Source: Paenibacillus pabuli NBRC 13638 (GTDB taxonomy: Bacteria; Bacillota; Bacilli; Paenibacillales; Paenibacillaceae). Taken from it: DNA of 64,000 nt. The stretch covers positions 496,001-560,000 of the forward strand of contig NZ_BCNM01000001.1 of assembly GCF_001514495.1 (NCBI RefSeq), read 5' to 3'. The notes beneath the pieces were generated by a model. That model had not been told where the DNA came from and searched no databases. It saw only the letters and a program-made list of their open reading frames with translations. Positions 17,601 through 26,068 of this stretch are shown piece after piece (position 1 is the first letter of the stretch; every line of letters begins with the position of its first letter). The translations under genes and the position numbers were made by a program.

Positions 17601-19091
17601 TTACTGACGGGAGGAAGGTGCTAAATTCGATACCACAGAAGCTTCTTCCCGTGCTTTCGCCTGAGCAGATGGACTTGCTACCACAGGAGCTTCTTCCCTT
17701 GCACCCGCTTGAGGAGATGGGCTTGCTACCACAGGAGCTTCTTCCCTTGCACCCGCTTGAGGAGATGGGCTTGCTGCCACAGAAGCTTCTTCCCGAGCTT
17801 CCGCTTGAGGAGATGGGCTTGCTACCACAGAAGCTTCTTCCCTTGCTGCCCTTTGAGGAGATGGGCTTGCTACCACAGGAGCTTCTTCTCGTGCTTGCAT
17901 TTGAGCAGATGGGCGTGCTACCACAAGAGCTTCTTCTCGTGCTTGCATTTGAGCAGATGGGCTTGCTACCACAGGAGCTTCTTCCCTTGCTGCCCCTTGA
18001 GGAGATGGGCTTGCTACCACAGGAGCTTCTTCCCGGACACCCGCTTGTTGCGATTGATTCGTTACCGGGGAAGCTTCCTCACTCGCAACTACCATCGGGG
18101 TATTGTTGGAAGCCCAAGCCGTTGTCACCGTACTAATTGCAGCAACTAGAAAGAGCGCAGATATCGCTATAACAAACGTTTTCTTCTTCACTTTATTTAC
18201 ATTAAGCATCATGGTTAATCTCCTTTTTAATTGTTTACCATCTCCGGACAAAGAGGAGCACAATGGTGTGGGTAAATTTCTTGATCTGGCTACTACGTTC
18301 AGGATCGTTTCCCCATAGCGTTTGCGATCTGCATAGGACATTCCCTTTACGACTTCTTCATCGCAGGACAGTTCGCTCCATGTGTGAATATCCCTGGAAA
18401 GCATATGAACCAATGGATTGAACCAATGCACTGCTCGAGCTATTAACAGAAGCATCTTGACCCATAAATCTTTCCTTTTCAGGTGAACAAGTTCATGGTG
18501 AAACACCATGGCTATATCCGTATTTGCGGCATTCTCCAAAGGCAGATAAATCGTAGGTTTCCACAGCCCAATCAGAAAAGGACTGCGAATCATGGAGCTG
18601 TAAGCAATCCGAACCTCGCTTTTCAGACCCAAATTCCTCTTGACGGTAAGGAGCAGTTTGGAGGCTTCGCTGTTCATCGGAACAATGGTTCGTGTAAGTT
18701 CTAGTTTCTTAAGAAACCGATAGTAAGCATAGGTTTGCCATGCTGCAAAAATTATGGCTCCAGTTGCCCATAAGCATATAAAAGAGAGTGCTAGGTTTAC
18801 TGAAATGGACTGTACCGGGCTGGATTGAACCAGTTGGAATGGCGCAGGCAACCCTGGTTCAGAAGTTAAGGGTAACTTGGTTACGGTTATATTGGATATG
18901 AACCTTGTGAACACCCATTGAAAAGCAAGAAAGATGGGCAATAGATACAAAGCTAAAGCCATTTTACCAATGCCAAAACGCCATTTTGCTGGAATGGATT
19001 GAAATGAAAAGAGGCGCAGTAACAAGATGAAAGCGACGACAACACTTCCCGCAACGGTTAGGGTAGACAACAATACAAGAATAGTATTCAT
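17601..19091 (-). CDS. BlaR1/MecR1-type M56 membrane protease sensor with repeat tail
   Basis: A 496-residue membrane protein of peptidase family M56. It has helices at about 5-30, 40-60, 100-125 and 300-325 and the zinc protease motif HELVH (about residues 199-203) followed later by SELSCDEE. In BlaR1/MecR1 the part after the last helix is a penicillin-binding sensor domain. Here it is absent and replaced by a tail whose last 144 residues are nine 16-residue repeats of the type REEAPVVASPSPQxxA. The ATG at 19091 is preferred to a GTG at 19100 because of a ribosome binding site 8 bases upstream. It probably cleaves the BlaI-like repressor upstream on a signal that is not a beta-lactam. The tail may reach through the cell wall. 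Confidence 0.85.
   Translation of the reverse strand: MNTILVLLSTLTVAGSVVVAFILLLRLFSFQSIPAKWRFGIGKMALALYLLPIFLAFQWVFTRFISNITVTKLPLTSEPGLPAPFQLVQSSPVQSISVNLALSFICLWATGAIIFAAWQTYAYYRFLKKLELTRTIVPMNSEASKLLLTVKRNLGLKSEVRIAYSSMIRSPFLIGLWKPTIYLPLENAANTDIAMVFHHELVHLKRKDLWVKMLLLIARAVHWFNPLVHMLSRDIHTWSELSCDEEVVKGMSYADRKRYGETILNVVARSRNLPTPLCSSLSGDGKQLKRRLTMMLNVNKVKKKTFVIAISALFLVAAISTVTTAWASNNTPMVVASEEASPVTNQSQQAGVREEAPVVASPSPQGAAREEAPVVASPSAQMQAREEALVVARPSAQMQAREEAPVVASPSPQRAAREEASVVASPSPQAEAREEASVAASPSPQAGAREEAPVVASPSPQAGAREEAPVVASPSAQAKAREEASVVSNLAPSSRQ
17604..18035 (-). repeat. Nine tandem 48-bp repeats coding for 16-residue units
   Basis: The end of the BlaR1-like gene is made of nine consecutive 48-bp units, each coding for REEA(P/S/L)V(V/A)A(S/R)PS(P/A)Q plus three variable residues; the unit nearest the stop is degenerate. 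The unit length is a multiple of three, so copy-number change keeps the frame. The sequence is Pro/Ala/Glu-rich with no hydrophobic core, so an extended flexible tail is expected. Confidence 0.9.
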
Positions 19092-19100
19092 GGGCTGCAC

Positions 19101-19475
19101 CTACTTTTCCGAAAACCATTGTCTCAGCTCTGCAATGTCTTGATCGGAGAGCTTGTCGCCGTCATACAAAGCTGAAATCAAATTTTTAACCGAGCCTTGA
19201 TATAAGTCATCTAGGACTTGTTGTGCTTCCAATAGCTTGTAATCTTTGGGTGAGATACAAGGCACATATTTATTAGTACGTCCATGCCTTGTAGCAATAA
19301 GAGCCCCCTTATCTACCAATCGGGAGAGAAAGGTGGAGATCGTTTGTGCTTTCCACGCTTTACCTCTTTGGGAAAACATGTGCAGGAGTTCGGTGGATGT
19401 GACAGGTGGCTCACACTCCCAGATCACTTCCATCAGCTCCATTTCAGTATCTGATAATTTTTGAATTTGGTTCAC
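19101..19475 (-). CDS. BlaI/MecI-family transcriptional repressor
   Basis: A 124-residue winged helix repressor. It has the family N-terminus (LSDTEMELMEVIWECEPPVT) and the recognition helix region AQTISTFLSRLVDKGALI, then a C-terminal dimerisation segment. A GTG at 19475 lies 8 bases after AAGGAG and is chosen; a GTG at 19484 overlaps that ribosome binding site. The sensor gene begins 10 bases after its stop. As in the bla and mec systems, it should repress its own operon through the two operators at 19520-19562 until the sensor protease cleaves it. Confidence 0.92.
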   Translation of the reverse strand: MNQIQKLSDTEMELMEVIWECEPPVTSTELLHMFSQRGKAWKAQTISTFLSRLVDKGALIATRHGRTNKYVPCISPKDYKLLEAQQVLDDLYQGSVKNLISALYDGDKLSDQDIAELRQWFSEK

Positions 19476-19519
19476 GGTGAACACTCCTTACTTCGTTATG
19501 CGTCCATAACAAAGGTTAT

Positions 19520-19536
19520 TACTACACTACGTAGTA
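19520..19536 (-). promoter_or_regulatory. BlaI-type operator 1
   Basis: TACTACACTACGTAGTA, a 17-bp site with inverted TACTAC/GTAGTA ends, the pattern of BlaI/MecI operators. It sits 45 bases upstream of the repressor start. Confidence 0.75.
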
Positions 19537-19545
19537 CGATTAATT

Positions 19546-19562
19546 TACTACATGGTGTAGTA
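19546..19562 (-). promoter_or_regulatory. BlaI-type operator 2
   Basis: TACTACATGGTGTAGTA, a 17-bp site with perfect 7-bp arms TACTACA/TGTAGTA, 26 bp from operator 1. Two operators of equal length and near-identical arms at this spacing support autoregulation by the BlaI-like repressor. Confidence 0.8.
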
Positions 19563-19714
19563 TATAGTCAAGTCGAGTTGATAAGTTTACTGTGAAGTAA
19601 CGGTTTTTAAAACCTGAGAAGAAACTTTGGAATATAATGGGTGATTTAATGCAAAAAAGAGGGTTCAGGGTATATACTTAGGCGTAAATCCTGAAGTACC
19701 CAGAGGAGGGCACC

Positions 19715-20344
19715 ATGAATTTGTTTCATATACAATCTACACTGCAAGGGATTAATTGGACCACATCATTCCTGGAAAATAACTTTATTGGCATTGCCTG
19801 GCCTGGGATCGGGGATTTGGAGCACGAGCCACCTGAAGAGTGGAAGCACCAACTGATCCAACGTTATGGGATAGGAGAGGCAGAACTGACACAAGTACTG
19901 GAGACTCTCCATACTTTTGTGTATATCATGCAGGATGGAGATTATGTTCTGGTAGACGATGATGAATGGACTTATGTTGGTGATCTTGGAGATTATTTTT
20001 ACGATGATTCGAACGGCACAAGAGAAGAGACCATATGTCACCGAAGAGGAGTTACCTGGCTTGGACGCATTCCCCTAATGGAATTGAATGACAAAGTACG
20101 GGCATTACGTAGTCACCATTCAATCATTGCGAAATTTGAACATCCCATTTCGCAGGCACAGCTAGATCCTTGGCTCTCGGTCACTAGGATGAAGACCGAT
20201 GAAGAAGGTAGTCATTCTGCGGTCAGAGTCGACGAAGGCACAATGAAAGAAGCGCTCGAGGTGTTGAAAGAAGCATTGCACAGCGAAGATGCTGACCTAC
20301 GCGTCCGTGCAGCGGCAGCTATTTTACAATATGCAAAACCCTAG
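19715..20344 (+). CDS. Protein of unknown function, 209 residues
   Basis: An acidic soluble protein with no signal peptide or membrane helix, starting after a clear GAGGAGGGCACC ribosome binding site. The first 110 residues (GINWTTSFLENNFIGIAWPGIGDLEHEP, seen as NNFIGIAWPGIGDL, then a later YVLVDDDEWTYVGDLGDYFY) have the feel of small beta-barrel modules that precede some restriction-type nucleases, but no nuclease domain follows. The C-terminal part is helical (MKEALEVLKEALHSEDADLR and an Ala-rich end). It stands alone with its own terminator. I do not recognise a family and give no function. Confidence 0.75.
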   Translation: MNLFHIQSTLQGINWTTSFLENNFIGIAWPGIGDLEHEPPEEWKHQLIQRYGIGEAELTQVLETLHTFVYIMQDGDYVLVDDDEWTYVGDLGDYFYDDSNGTREETICHRRGVTWLGRIPLMELNDKVRALRSHHSIIAKFEHPISQAQLDPWLSVTRMKTDEEGSHSAVRVDEGTMKEALEVLKEALHSEDADLRVRAAAAILQYAKP

Positions 20345-20348
20345 AGAG

Positions 20349-20378
20349 AAACGGACAGACAATAACTGTCCGTTTTTC
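20349..20378 (+). terminator. Intrinsic terminator after the 209-residue unknown gene
   Basis: A 10-bp perfect stem (AAACGGACAG and complement) around ACAATAA, followed by TTTTTC, starting 4 bases after the stop. Confidence 0.88.
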
Positions 20379-20501
20379 AATTCAAGCAATTGTTTGTACA
20401 ACATTTTGAAAAGGGGTCAGATCGGTATACTCTCAATCAGAGATAGCCTCTTCAGTCTTTACCTGAATAAGTGAAAAAAACAAAAAACAAAAATGTAACT
20501 C

Positions 20502-20518
20502 TTTACATAGGTTTTACT
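20502..20518 (+). promoter_or_regulatory. Candidate PhoP direct repeats upstream of the metallophosphatase gene
   Basis: TTTACA at 20502 and TTTACT at 20513 are direct repeats with an 11-bp period (5-bp spacer), the arrangement of PhoP boxes (TTNACA repeats) in Bacillus. Another TTTACA lies at 20569. They precede an extracellular phosphatase-like gene, so phosphate control is plausible, but only two good half-sites are seen. Confidence 0.35.
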
Positions 20519-20609
20519 CCTGGAAAACGCGTCCCTGATCTTCTCTTGTTATGCTAGCTCTGTTTGGGTTTACATAAGACAACCTATCACACAGAAAAAG
20601 GAGAGAATT

Positions 20610-23600
20610 ATGATCAGTCACCTCTACAAAAAGATGTTATCCATCCTGTTAACGCTTTCTTTAGTATTTGGATGGTTCGCGGGATTTGGGGGAACCAATT
20701 CAGCCCAGGCCGCATCGTTGTCCGAGCCAGCTATTCTTTTAGAACGCAACGCCACTTGGAAATACTTCGATAAAGGACAAGATTTACTGTCGGAATGGCG
20801 TGCTTTATATGATGATTCATCCTGGAATTTCGGACCTGCTCCGTTTGGTTACAAAGATAACGGTAGCGGCGTAAGCACTTCTTATTTTGGGCTTCTCCAA
20901 ACGGAAATTAGCTACGGTCTGGAGAAACAATTAAAACCTCGCACAACCTATTTCCGGACAAACCTAACCGTCAATAAGGACCAAATTGACAGTTATGGAC
21001 AAATTCTTGGCACTTTCGGTATTGACGACGGTGCAGTGATTTATGTAAATGGTGTGGAAGTCCGTCGCTTTGGCATGCCGGACGGTGAAATTGAGTACTC
21101 AACCAAAGCAACCTCAAGTCAGGACTTGCCGGTAATGTATGAGGATATCGACCTGACTGAGCCAATGAAAGCCAATTTGCATGATGGCTCAAACGAAATT
21201 GCGGTCGAAGTACATCAACAGAGCGACAGCAGCTCGGATCTGTATTTTGACATGGAGCTTAAGGCCTTGGCTGATGCGCCATCGCTGGATATCAGCAAAG
21301 TAACGGTTACCTTCTACGGTGATGCAACAAGTGCCAAAGGCTTCACTTGGTATACTCCTCTTGCATCTGCACAGAGTACTGTTCAAGTGGTACCTAACCA
21401 GGGAGGCGTTGCCGACTTCAGTCAGGCCCAAAGCTTCAACGGGCGAGAATCCGTGGCTTCCAACTCCCCGGGAGAAATGGTACATAAGGCGGAAGCGACG
21501 GGTCTTATGCCAGATTCCTCCTACTATTTCCGCGTTGGTGATCAGGATCTGGGCATATGGAGTGAGGTGGGGACGTTCAAAACAGCTCCGGTTGACGGAG
21601 CGTTTACCTTCATTGACCTGACAGATACACAAGCAAAGGAAGAAGATGAGGCGATTCTGTCTGGTTCTACACTCTCCAAGGCACTCGCTACTGTTCCGGA
21701 TGCTGAGTTTGTTGTCCACAACGGAGACGTTGTAGAGAATGGCACGTCAGAGCAAGAATGGAACTGGCTGCTTGGTCACTCGCAAGCCAGTCTCATGAAC
21801 ACCACCATTGCACCAACTGCTGGCAATCATGAGAATAAAAATTATGCATTCTATGAGCATTTCAATCTGAAACAGCCAGACGGTGCTGCAACGGTAACAG
21901 GCGCATATTATTCTTATAATTACAGCAAAGCCCATTTTATCGTATTGAATTCCAACGAGAATTCAGAAGAGTACGCCAATTTCTCAAATGAGCAAGTCGC
22001 ATGGATGAAGCAGGATGTAGCGGAGGCGAAAGCCGCAGGAGCCAAGTGGATTATCGTTAACATCCATAAAGGTCCATACACGACATCCAACCACGCCACC
22101 GACAGCGATATTATTGGCACAAACGGTGTACGCCAAAAAATCGCCCCGCTCATGAACGAACTGGGGATCGATCTGGTCCTTCAGGGACATGACCATATCT
22201 ATGCACGGACGAAGCCAATCAAGAGCGATGGTACCGCTGAAGATGTGTCCAAAATAACGGAAACCTTCAATGGACAGAGTATCGAGTACTCGGTCAAACC
22301 GGATGGAACCATTTATATGATTCCCGCTACTGCCGGGGCCAAAGTATATTTCAAGAATCAAAAGTCAGAACTTGGAGATGCGTATTTTGATCTGTTCGAG
22401 CGTGCTGAAGAGAACCATGCAAGATCGTATGGCGATACGACAAGTGCGGCCAGAGGCCAGGTCCAAAACTTTGTTTCATTGACGATTAATAGAGACAAGC
22501 TGTCCGCCGTAACATATGAGATTGACAAAAATAAAAATAATGCAGAGCCATTTATCGTGGATACTTTCGGAATCATCAAGGAATCGGATACAGTTCCTGT
22601 TCCAGAACAGGTAAACAAGATTACGGTAACGTTCCATGGCGATCCTACCAAGAGCAAGGGATTCACATGGTACACTTCCGATCAAGTAACGAATAGCGAT
22701 CTTCAGGTTGTTGAGAAAACAGCGGCAACACCTGATTTTACGCAAGCCAAATCTGTTCAAGGGCGCTCAGCACAGCCTGCGAATGCTCCTGCAGAACGGA
22801 TGCACAAAGCAGAAGTGACCGATCTGAAAGCCAATACGACCTATTATTTCCGTGTAGGGGATGCTTCCCAGCAAGTATGGAGCGAGACAGGCACCTTCCG
22901 TACAGCACCGGAAAAAGGGAAGTTCACTTTTATTGATCTGGCGGACACACAGGCAAAGGAAGAGGATGAGGCTATTCTGTCCTCCGAGACATTGGCTAAA
23001 GCACTGGCAACAGTGCCAGATGCACAATTTGTCGTTCACAACGGGGATATCGTGGATAAGGGTGTCAAAGAGGAACAGTGGAACTGGCTGCTCGGGTATT
23101 CGCAGGAAAGCCTGTTAAACACAACCATCGTTCCATCCGCAGGAAATCATGAGGACGAAAACAATGCGTTCATCGATCATTTTAACGTTCAGGCTCCAGC
23201 GAATTCGGCGACGGAGACGGGAGCTTACTATTCTTATGATTACAGTAATGCACATTTTGTTGTGTTGAATTCCAATGAGGATTCGGACGAATTTGACAAC
23301 TTCTCATTAGAGCAGGTCGAGTGGTTGAAGAAAGATGTTCAGGCTGCCAAGAAGAACGGCGCACAGTGGATTATCGTTAACATTCATAAAGGCCCGTATA
23401 CAACCTCAAACCACGCAACGGATTCCGACATTATGGGGGCAAACGGGGTACGTTCCAAGATTGCACCAATCATGGCGGAGCTTGGGATTGATTTTGTACT
23501 CCAGGGACATGATCACATCTATGCGCGCACCAAACCGATCGATCAGAAAGGGAAAGCACGTCAGCCAGAAAAGATTACGGAGATGCAAAATGGACAGAAA

Positions 23601-24695
23601 ATCGAGTACTCTGTGAATCCGGATGGCACGATCTATCTGATTCCGGCAACAGCTGGTCCAAAAGTGTATTACAAAAATAAAAGCGAGAGTCTCGGAGATG
23701 CCTACTATAGTCTTTTTGAATTGGCAGAGGAGAACCATGCAGCCAAATATGGCCCTGATCCGAGTGATAACCGCCGCCCAAAACGAAGTCAGGTACAAAA
23801 TTTTGTGGGTATTACGATTGATGGGAGTAAACTGACTGCGATAACGTATGAAATTGACCAAAATCTGAATGGAGCAGCCCCGTTCATTATTGATCAGTTT
23901 GGAATCGTGAAGAAGACGCCTACACCTACTCCTGATCCGGGAACATCGAATCCAGGAACATCGAATCCAGGAACATCGAATCCCGGCTCGGGTTCTGGCT
24001 CCGGCTCCGGTAACGGGTCCAGCAACGGTAATGGTTCCTCAGGAACCGGCGGTGATACAGCAACCGGGAACGGTTCGAACAACGGAGCCGGAAACGGAAG
24101 CAATTCCGGGAATGAGACGGGTACTGGATCAAACCATAGCGGGAATGGTGGAAATGCACCGATATTGAAAGATACAGCCGGGCACTGGGCAAAATCTGTG
24201 ATTGATAAAGCCCTAACGGCTGGATTTGTGAATGGTTACGGCGATCAGACCTTCCGTCCGAATCAAAAAGTTACACGTGCCGAATTCACTACGATGCTGG
24301 GCCGTGCCTTGAATCTAAATACTGTAAGCCCGAGTATTCACTATACGGATGATAACCAGATTCCTTTATGGGCGAAGCCTTATATTACAGCAGCTGCATC
24401 CGCTGGCATTATCAATGGTTACGAAAATGGCTCGTTCAATCCAAGCAAGACGCTGAGCCGCTCCGAGATGGTAACTATGATTGCACGGGCTGGCGGAATC
24501 CTTGCGGATTCTAACGCGAAGCTCGACTTCAAAGATGCGAAGGACGTTCCGGCATGGGCTGCCCCATATGTAGCTTCCGCTGTGAAGGCTGGTCTAGTAG
24601 GCGGTGTTGGCGGCAATCGTTTTGCCCCAAATCAGACAGCTACTAGAGCAGAAGCAGTCACACTTATTATTGCTCTACTTGAAAAAGCAGAATAA
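20610..24695 (+). CDS. SLH-anchored surface protein with duplicated metallophosphatase domains
   Basis: A 1361-residue secreted protein. Order: signal peptide (1-36, ending NSAQAA); a beta-sandwich domain (about 40-215); then two copies of a unit made of an FN3-like purple-acid-phosphatase N-domain and a calcineurin-like metallophosphatase (about 220-650 and 660-1100). Both copies keep the metal motifs: DTQAKEEDEAI, GDVVENG or GDIVDKG, GNHEN or GNHED, NIHKGPYTTSNHATDSDI and LQGHDHIYART. A Gly/Ser/Asn-rich linker with PGTSN repeats (about 1108-1180) leads to three SLH domains (about 1185-1361; GFVNGYGDQTFRPN, GIINGYENGSFNPS, GLVGGVGGNRFAPN) that bind the cell wall polymer. Probably scavenges phosphate from phosphoesters at the surface; the substrate is unknown. 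Confidence 0.88.
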   Translation: MISHLYKKMLSILLTLSLVFGWFAGFGGTNSAQAASLSEPAILLERNATWKYFDKGQDLLSEWRALYDDSSWNFGPAPFGYKDNGSGVSTSYFGLLQTEISYGLEKQLKPRTTYFRTNLTVNKDQIDSYGQILGTFGIDDGAVIYVNGVEVRRFGMPDGEIEYSTKATSSQDLPVMYEDIDLTEPMKANLHDGSNEIAVEVHQQSDSSSDLYFDMELKALADAPSLDISKVTVTFYGDATSAKGFTWYTPLASAQSTVQVVPNQGGVADFSQAQSFNGRESVASNSPGEMVHKAEATGLMPDSSYYFRVGDQDLGIWSEVGTFKTAPVDGAFTFIDLTDTQAKEEDEAILSGSTLSKALATVPDAEFVVHNGDVVENGTSEQEWNWLLGHSQASLMNTTIAPTAGNHENKNYAFYEHFNLKQPDGAATVTGAYYSYNYSKAHFIVLNSNENSEEYANFSNEQVAWMKQDVAEAKAAGAKWIIVNIHKGPYTTSNHATDSDIIGTNGVRQKIAPLMNELGIDLVLQGHDHIYARTKPIKSDGTAEDVSKITETFNGQSIEYSVKPDGTIYMIPATAGAKVYFKNQKSELGDAYFDLFERAEENHARSYGDTTSAARGQVQNFVSLTINRDKLSAVTYEIDKNKNNAEPFIVDTFGIIKESDTVPVPEQVNKITVTFHGDPTKSKGFTWYTSDQVTNSDLQVVEKTAATPDFTQAKSVQGRSAQPANAPAERMHKAEVTDLKANTTYYFRVGDASQQVWSETGTFRTAPEKGKFTFIDLADTQAKEEDEAILSSETLAKALATVPDAQFVVHNGDIVDKGVKEEQWNWLLGYSQESLLNTTIVPSAGNHEDENNAFIDHFNVQAPANSATETGAYYSYDYSNAHFVVLNSNEDSDEFDNFSLEQVEWLKKDVQAAKKNGAQWIIVNIHKGPYTTSNHATDSDIMGANGVRSKIAPIMAELGIDFVLQGHDHIYARTKPIDQKGKARQPEKITEMQNGQKIEYSVNPDGTIYLIPATAGPKVYYKNKSESLGDAYYSLFELAEENHAAKYGPDPSDNRRPKRSQVQNFVGITIDGSKLTAITYEIDQNLNGAAPFIIDQFGIVKKTPTPTPDPGTSNPGTSNPGTSNPGSGSGSGSGNGSSNGNGSSGTGGDTATGNGSNNGAGNGSNSGNETGTGSNHSGNGGNAPILKDTAGHWAKSVIDKALTAGFVNGYGDQTFRPNQKVTRAEFTTMLGRALNLNTVSPSIHYTDDNQIPLWAKPYITAAASAGIINGYENGSFNPSKTLSRSEMVTMIARAGGILADSNAKLDFKDAKDVPAWAAPYVASAVKAGLVGGVGGNRFAPNQTATRAEAVTLIIALLEKAE

Positions 24696-24727
24696 CTAGG
24701 GAATGAGAATACAAAACGAAACGAAAC

Positions 24728-24768
24728 GAAACCAATGTGGGGTTTTCCTACATTGGTTTCTTAGGTTT
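24728..24768 (+). terminator. Intrinsic terminator after the metallophosphatase gene
   Basis: GAAACCAATGT at 24728-24738 pairs with its complement at 24750-24760; G-T and G-C pairs extend the stem inward to a five-base loop. The downstream tail is only moderately T-rich. Confidence 0.7.
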
Positions 24769-24872
24769 CTTCGTTATATGGTTGTCAGAATAAATGGATA
24801 GCCTAATATTAATCTGACGGTTTTCAAAGCCTCCGAAATCATCTTGTCAAATGGAAAGTTACATGATATTAT

Positions 24873-24887
24873 TGATAACGATTATCA
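24873..24887 (+). promoter_or_regulatory. Fur box
   Basis: TGATAACGATTATCA is a 7-1-7 inverted repeat one base from the Bacillus Fur consensus TGATAATNATTATCA. It lies 26 bases before the TTG start of the siderophore-binding lipoprotein and so should repress it when iron is plentiful. Confidence 0.88.
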
Positions 24888-24912
24888 ATATCATTTAAAA
24901 GGTGGGTTTATT

Positions 24913-25923
24913 TTGTTCAAGCAACGAAATTGGATAGGATTACTCCTGGCAATGGGTGTGGTACTGATCCTGAGTGCATGTGGTCAGTCTGCAACAACAA
25001 GCAGCACCACTGGAGCCAGTAATAACACAGCTGTGGGTAGTGAAACAACAAGCGGCTCCGCTTCAGGGACAACAGATGAAGGAGAGACAATGACGTTTCA
25101 ATCGGATGCAGGCGAGGTACAAGTTCCTAAGAATCCGCAGCGTATCGTCGATTTGACTGCATTTTCGACTGGATATTTTGTTGCACTGGATGCTCCGGTC
25201 GTAGGTGCTTTGTCAGGTGCAATGAACAACAAGTACATCAAAGACCAGCTCATAAGTGAGGGCACAACAGATTTGGGTGAGAAGCCAACAGCGGAGAAGA
25301 TCGTAAGCTTAAAGCCTGATCTGATCATTGCGTATACGGGTACTGAGGGAATCGATAATTTATCCCAGATTGCCCCTGTGGTGCAAATCAAATATGGTGA
25401 GCGGAATTACAAGGACCTCATGCTGGAATTGGGCAAGCTGACCAATAGAGAAGAAGCAGCGAAAGCCTGGATTACGAAATGGGAGACACAGATTAATGAT
25501 CTAAAGCCTAAGGTGGAAGCGGTTGTCGGAAACCGTACAGTCTCCATCCTGAATCCATATTCAAAAGGGCTGTTTGTATTCGGTCATAATTTCGGCCGTG
25601 GTGGTGAAATCATTTATGGCGAATTCGGTCTCAAGGCTCCAACCAAGGCTCAGACAGAGGCGATCGACAGTGGTACAGGCTGGGCCTCCATCTCCATGGA
25701 AGTGCTGCCAGAATATGCAGGTGATATCATCTTCACCAGTCCATGGTCGGGAGATAAAAGCGATCCTAGTATAGTCTATGATAATGTGCTCTGGACAAAT
25801 CTCCCAGCAGTCAAGGCAGGTCACGTGTTCCAGCTTGATCCGACTTCCGACACGTATAACGACCCAATATCACTGGAAGGTCAACTCAAGTTTATAACAG
25901 ATAGTCTGCTTTCCGTTAAGTAA
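24913..25923 (+). CDS. Iron-siderophore ABC transporter substrate-binding lipoprotein
   Basis: A 336-residue lipoprotein of the FhuD/FecB (TroA-like) fold, with lipobox ILSAC. Family motifs are QRIVDLTAFSTGYFVALDA, PTAEKIVSLKPDLIIA and the late VKAGHVFQLDP. An upstream ATG at 24844 is in frame, but the Fur box at 24873-24887 would then lie inside the coding region; the TTG at 24913 follows AAAGGTGGG with good spacing and gives a normal signal peptide (FKQRNWIGLLLAMGVVLIL). It captures a ferric siderophore for an importer; no permease or ATPase is adjacent, so the partner genes are elsewhere. Confidence 0.88.
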   Translation: MFKQRNWIGLLLAMGVVLILSACGQSATTSSTTGASNNTAVGSETTSGSASGTTDEGETMTFQSDAGEVQVPKNPQRIVDLTAFSTGYFVALDAPVVGALSGAMNNKYIKDQLISEGTTDLGEKPTAEKIVSLKPDLIIAYTGTEGIDNLSQIAPVVQIKYGERNYKDLMLELGKLTNREEAAKAWITKWETQINDLKPKVEAVVGNRTVSILNPYSKGLFVFGHNFGRGGEIIYGEFGLKAPTKAQTEAIDSGTGWASISMEVLPEYAGDIIFTSPWSGDKSDPSIVYDNVLWTNLPAVKAGHVFQLDPTSDTYNDPISLEGQLKFITDSLLSVK

Positions 25924-25928
25924 TAGTC

Positions 25929-25967
25929 GAGAGTACCCTATAACAGGGATGCTCTCTTTTTTTATTT
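25929..25967 (+). terminator. Intrinsic terminator after the siderophore-binding gene
   Basis: GAGAG pairs with CTCTC and CCCT with AGGG inside it, followed by a run of seven or more T. It begins 6 bases after the stop. Confidence 0.85.
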
Positions 25968-26068
25968 TCTAATATATTGTGCAGGCTTGCTGCGAGCGAC
26001 TTAGGATGTAATACAACCTGTAAACAGATGCGTATAACTGGTGGCTTGGGTGGGACGTAATAGATTCA

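Noticed and set aside
17618..18136. Plus-strand open frame of 172 codons with Leu/Pro/Gln repeats
   Set aside because: It is the antisense shadow of the 48-bp repeats of the BlaR1-like gene; no ribosome binding site, and the minus strand has a complete M56 protein.
23935..24030. Short direct repeats (PGTSN and GSGS coding) as a mobile or regulatory repeat
   Set aside because: They lie in frame inside the linker of the SLH protein and are ordinary low-complexity linker sequence.
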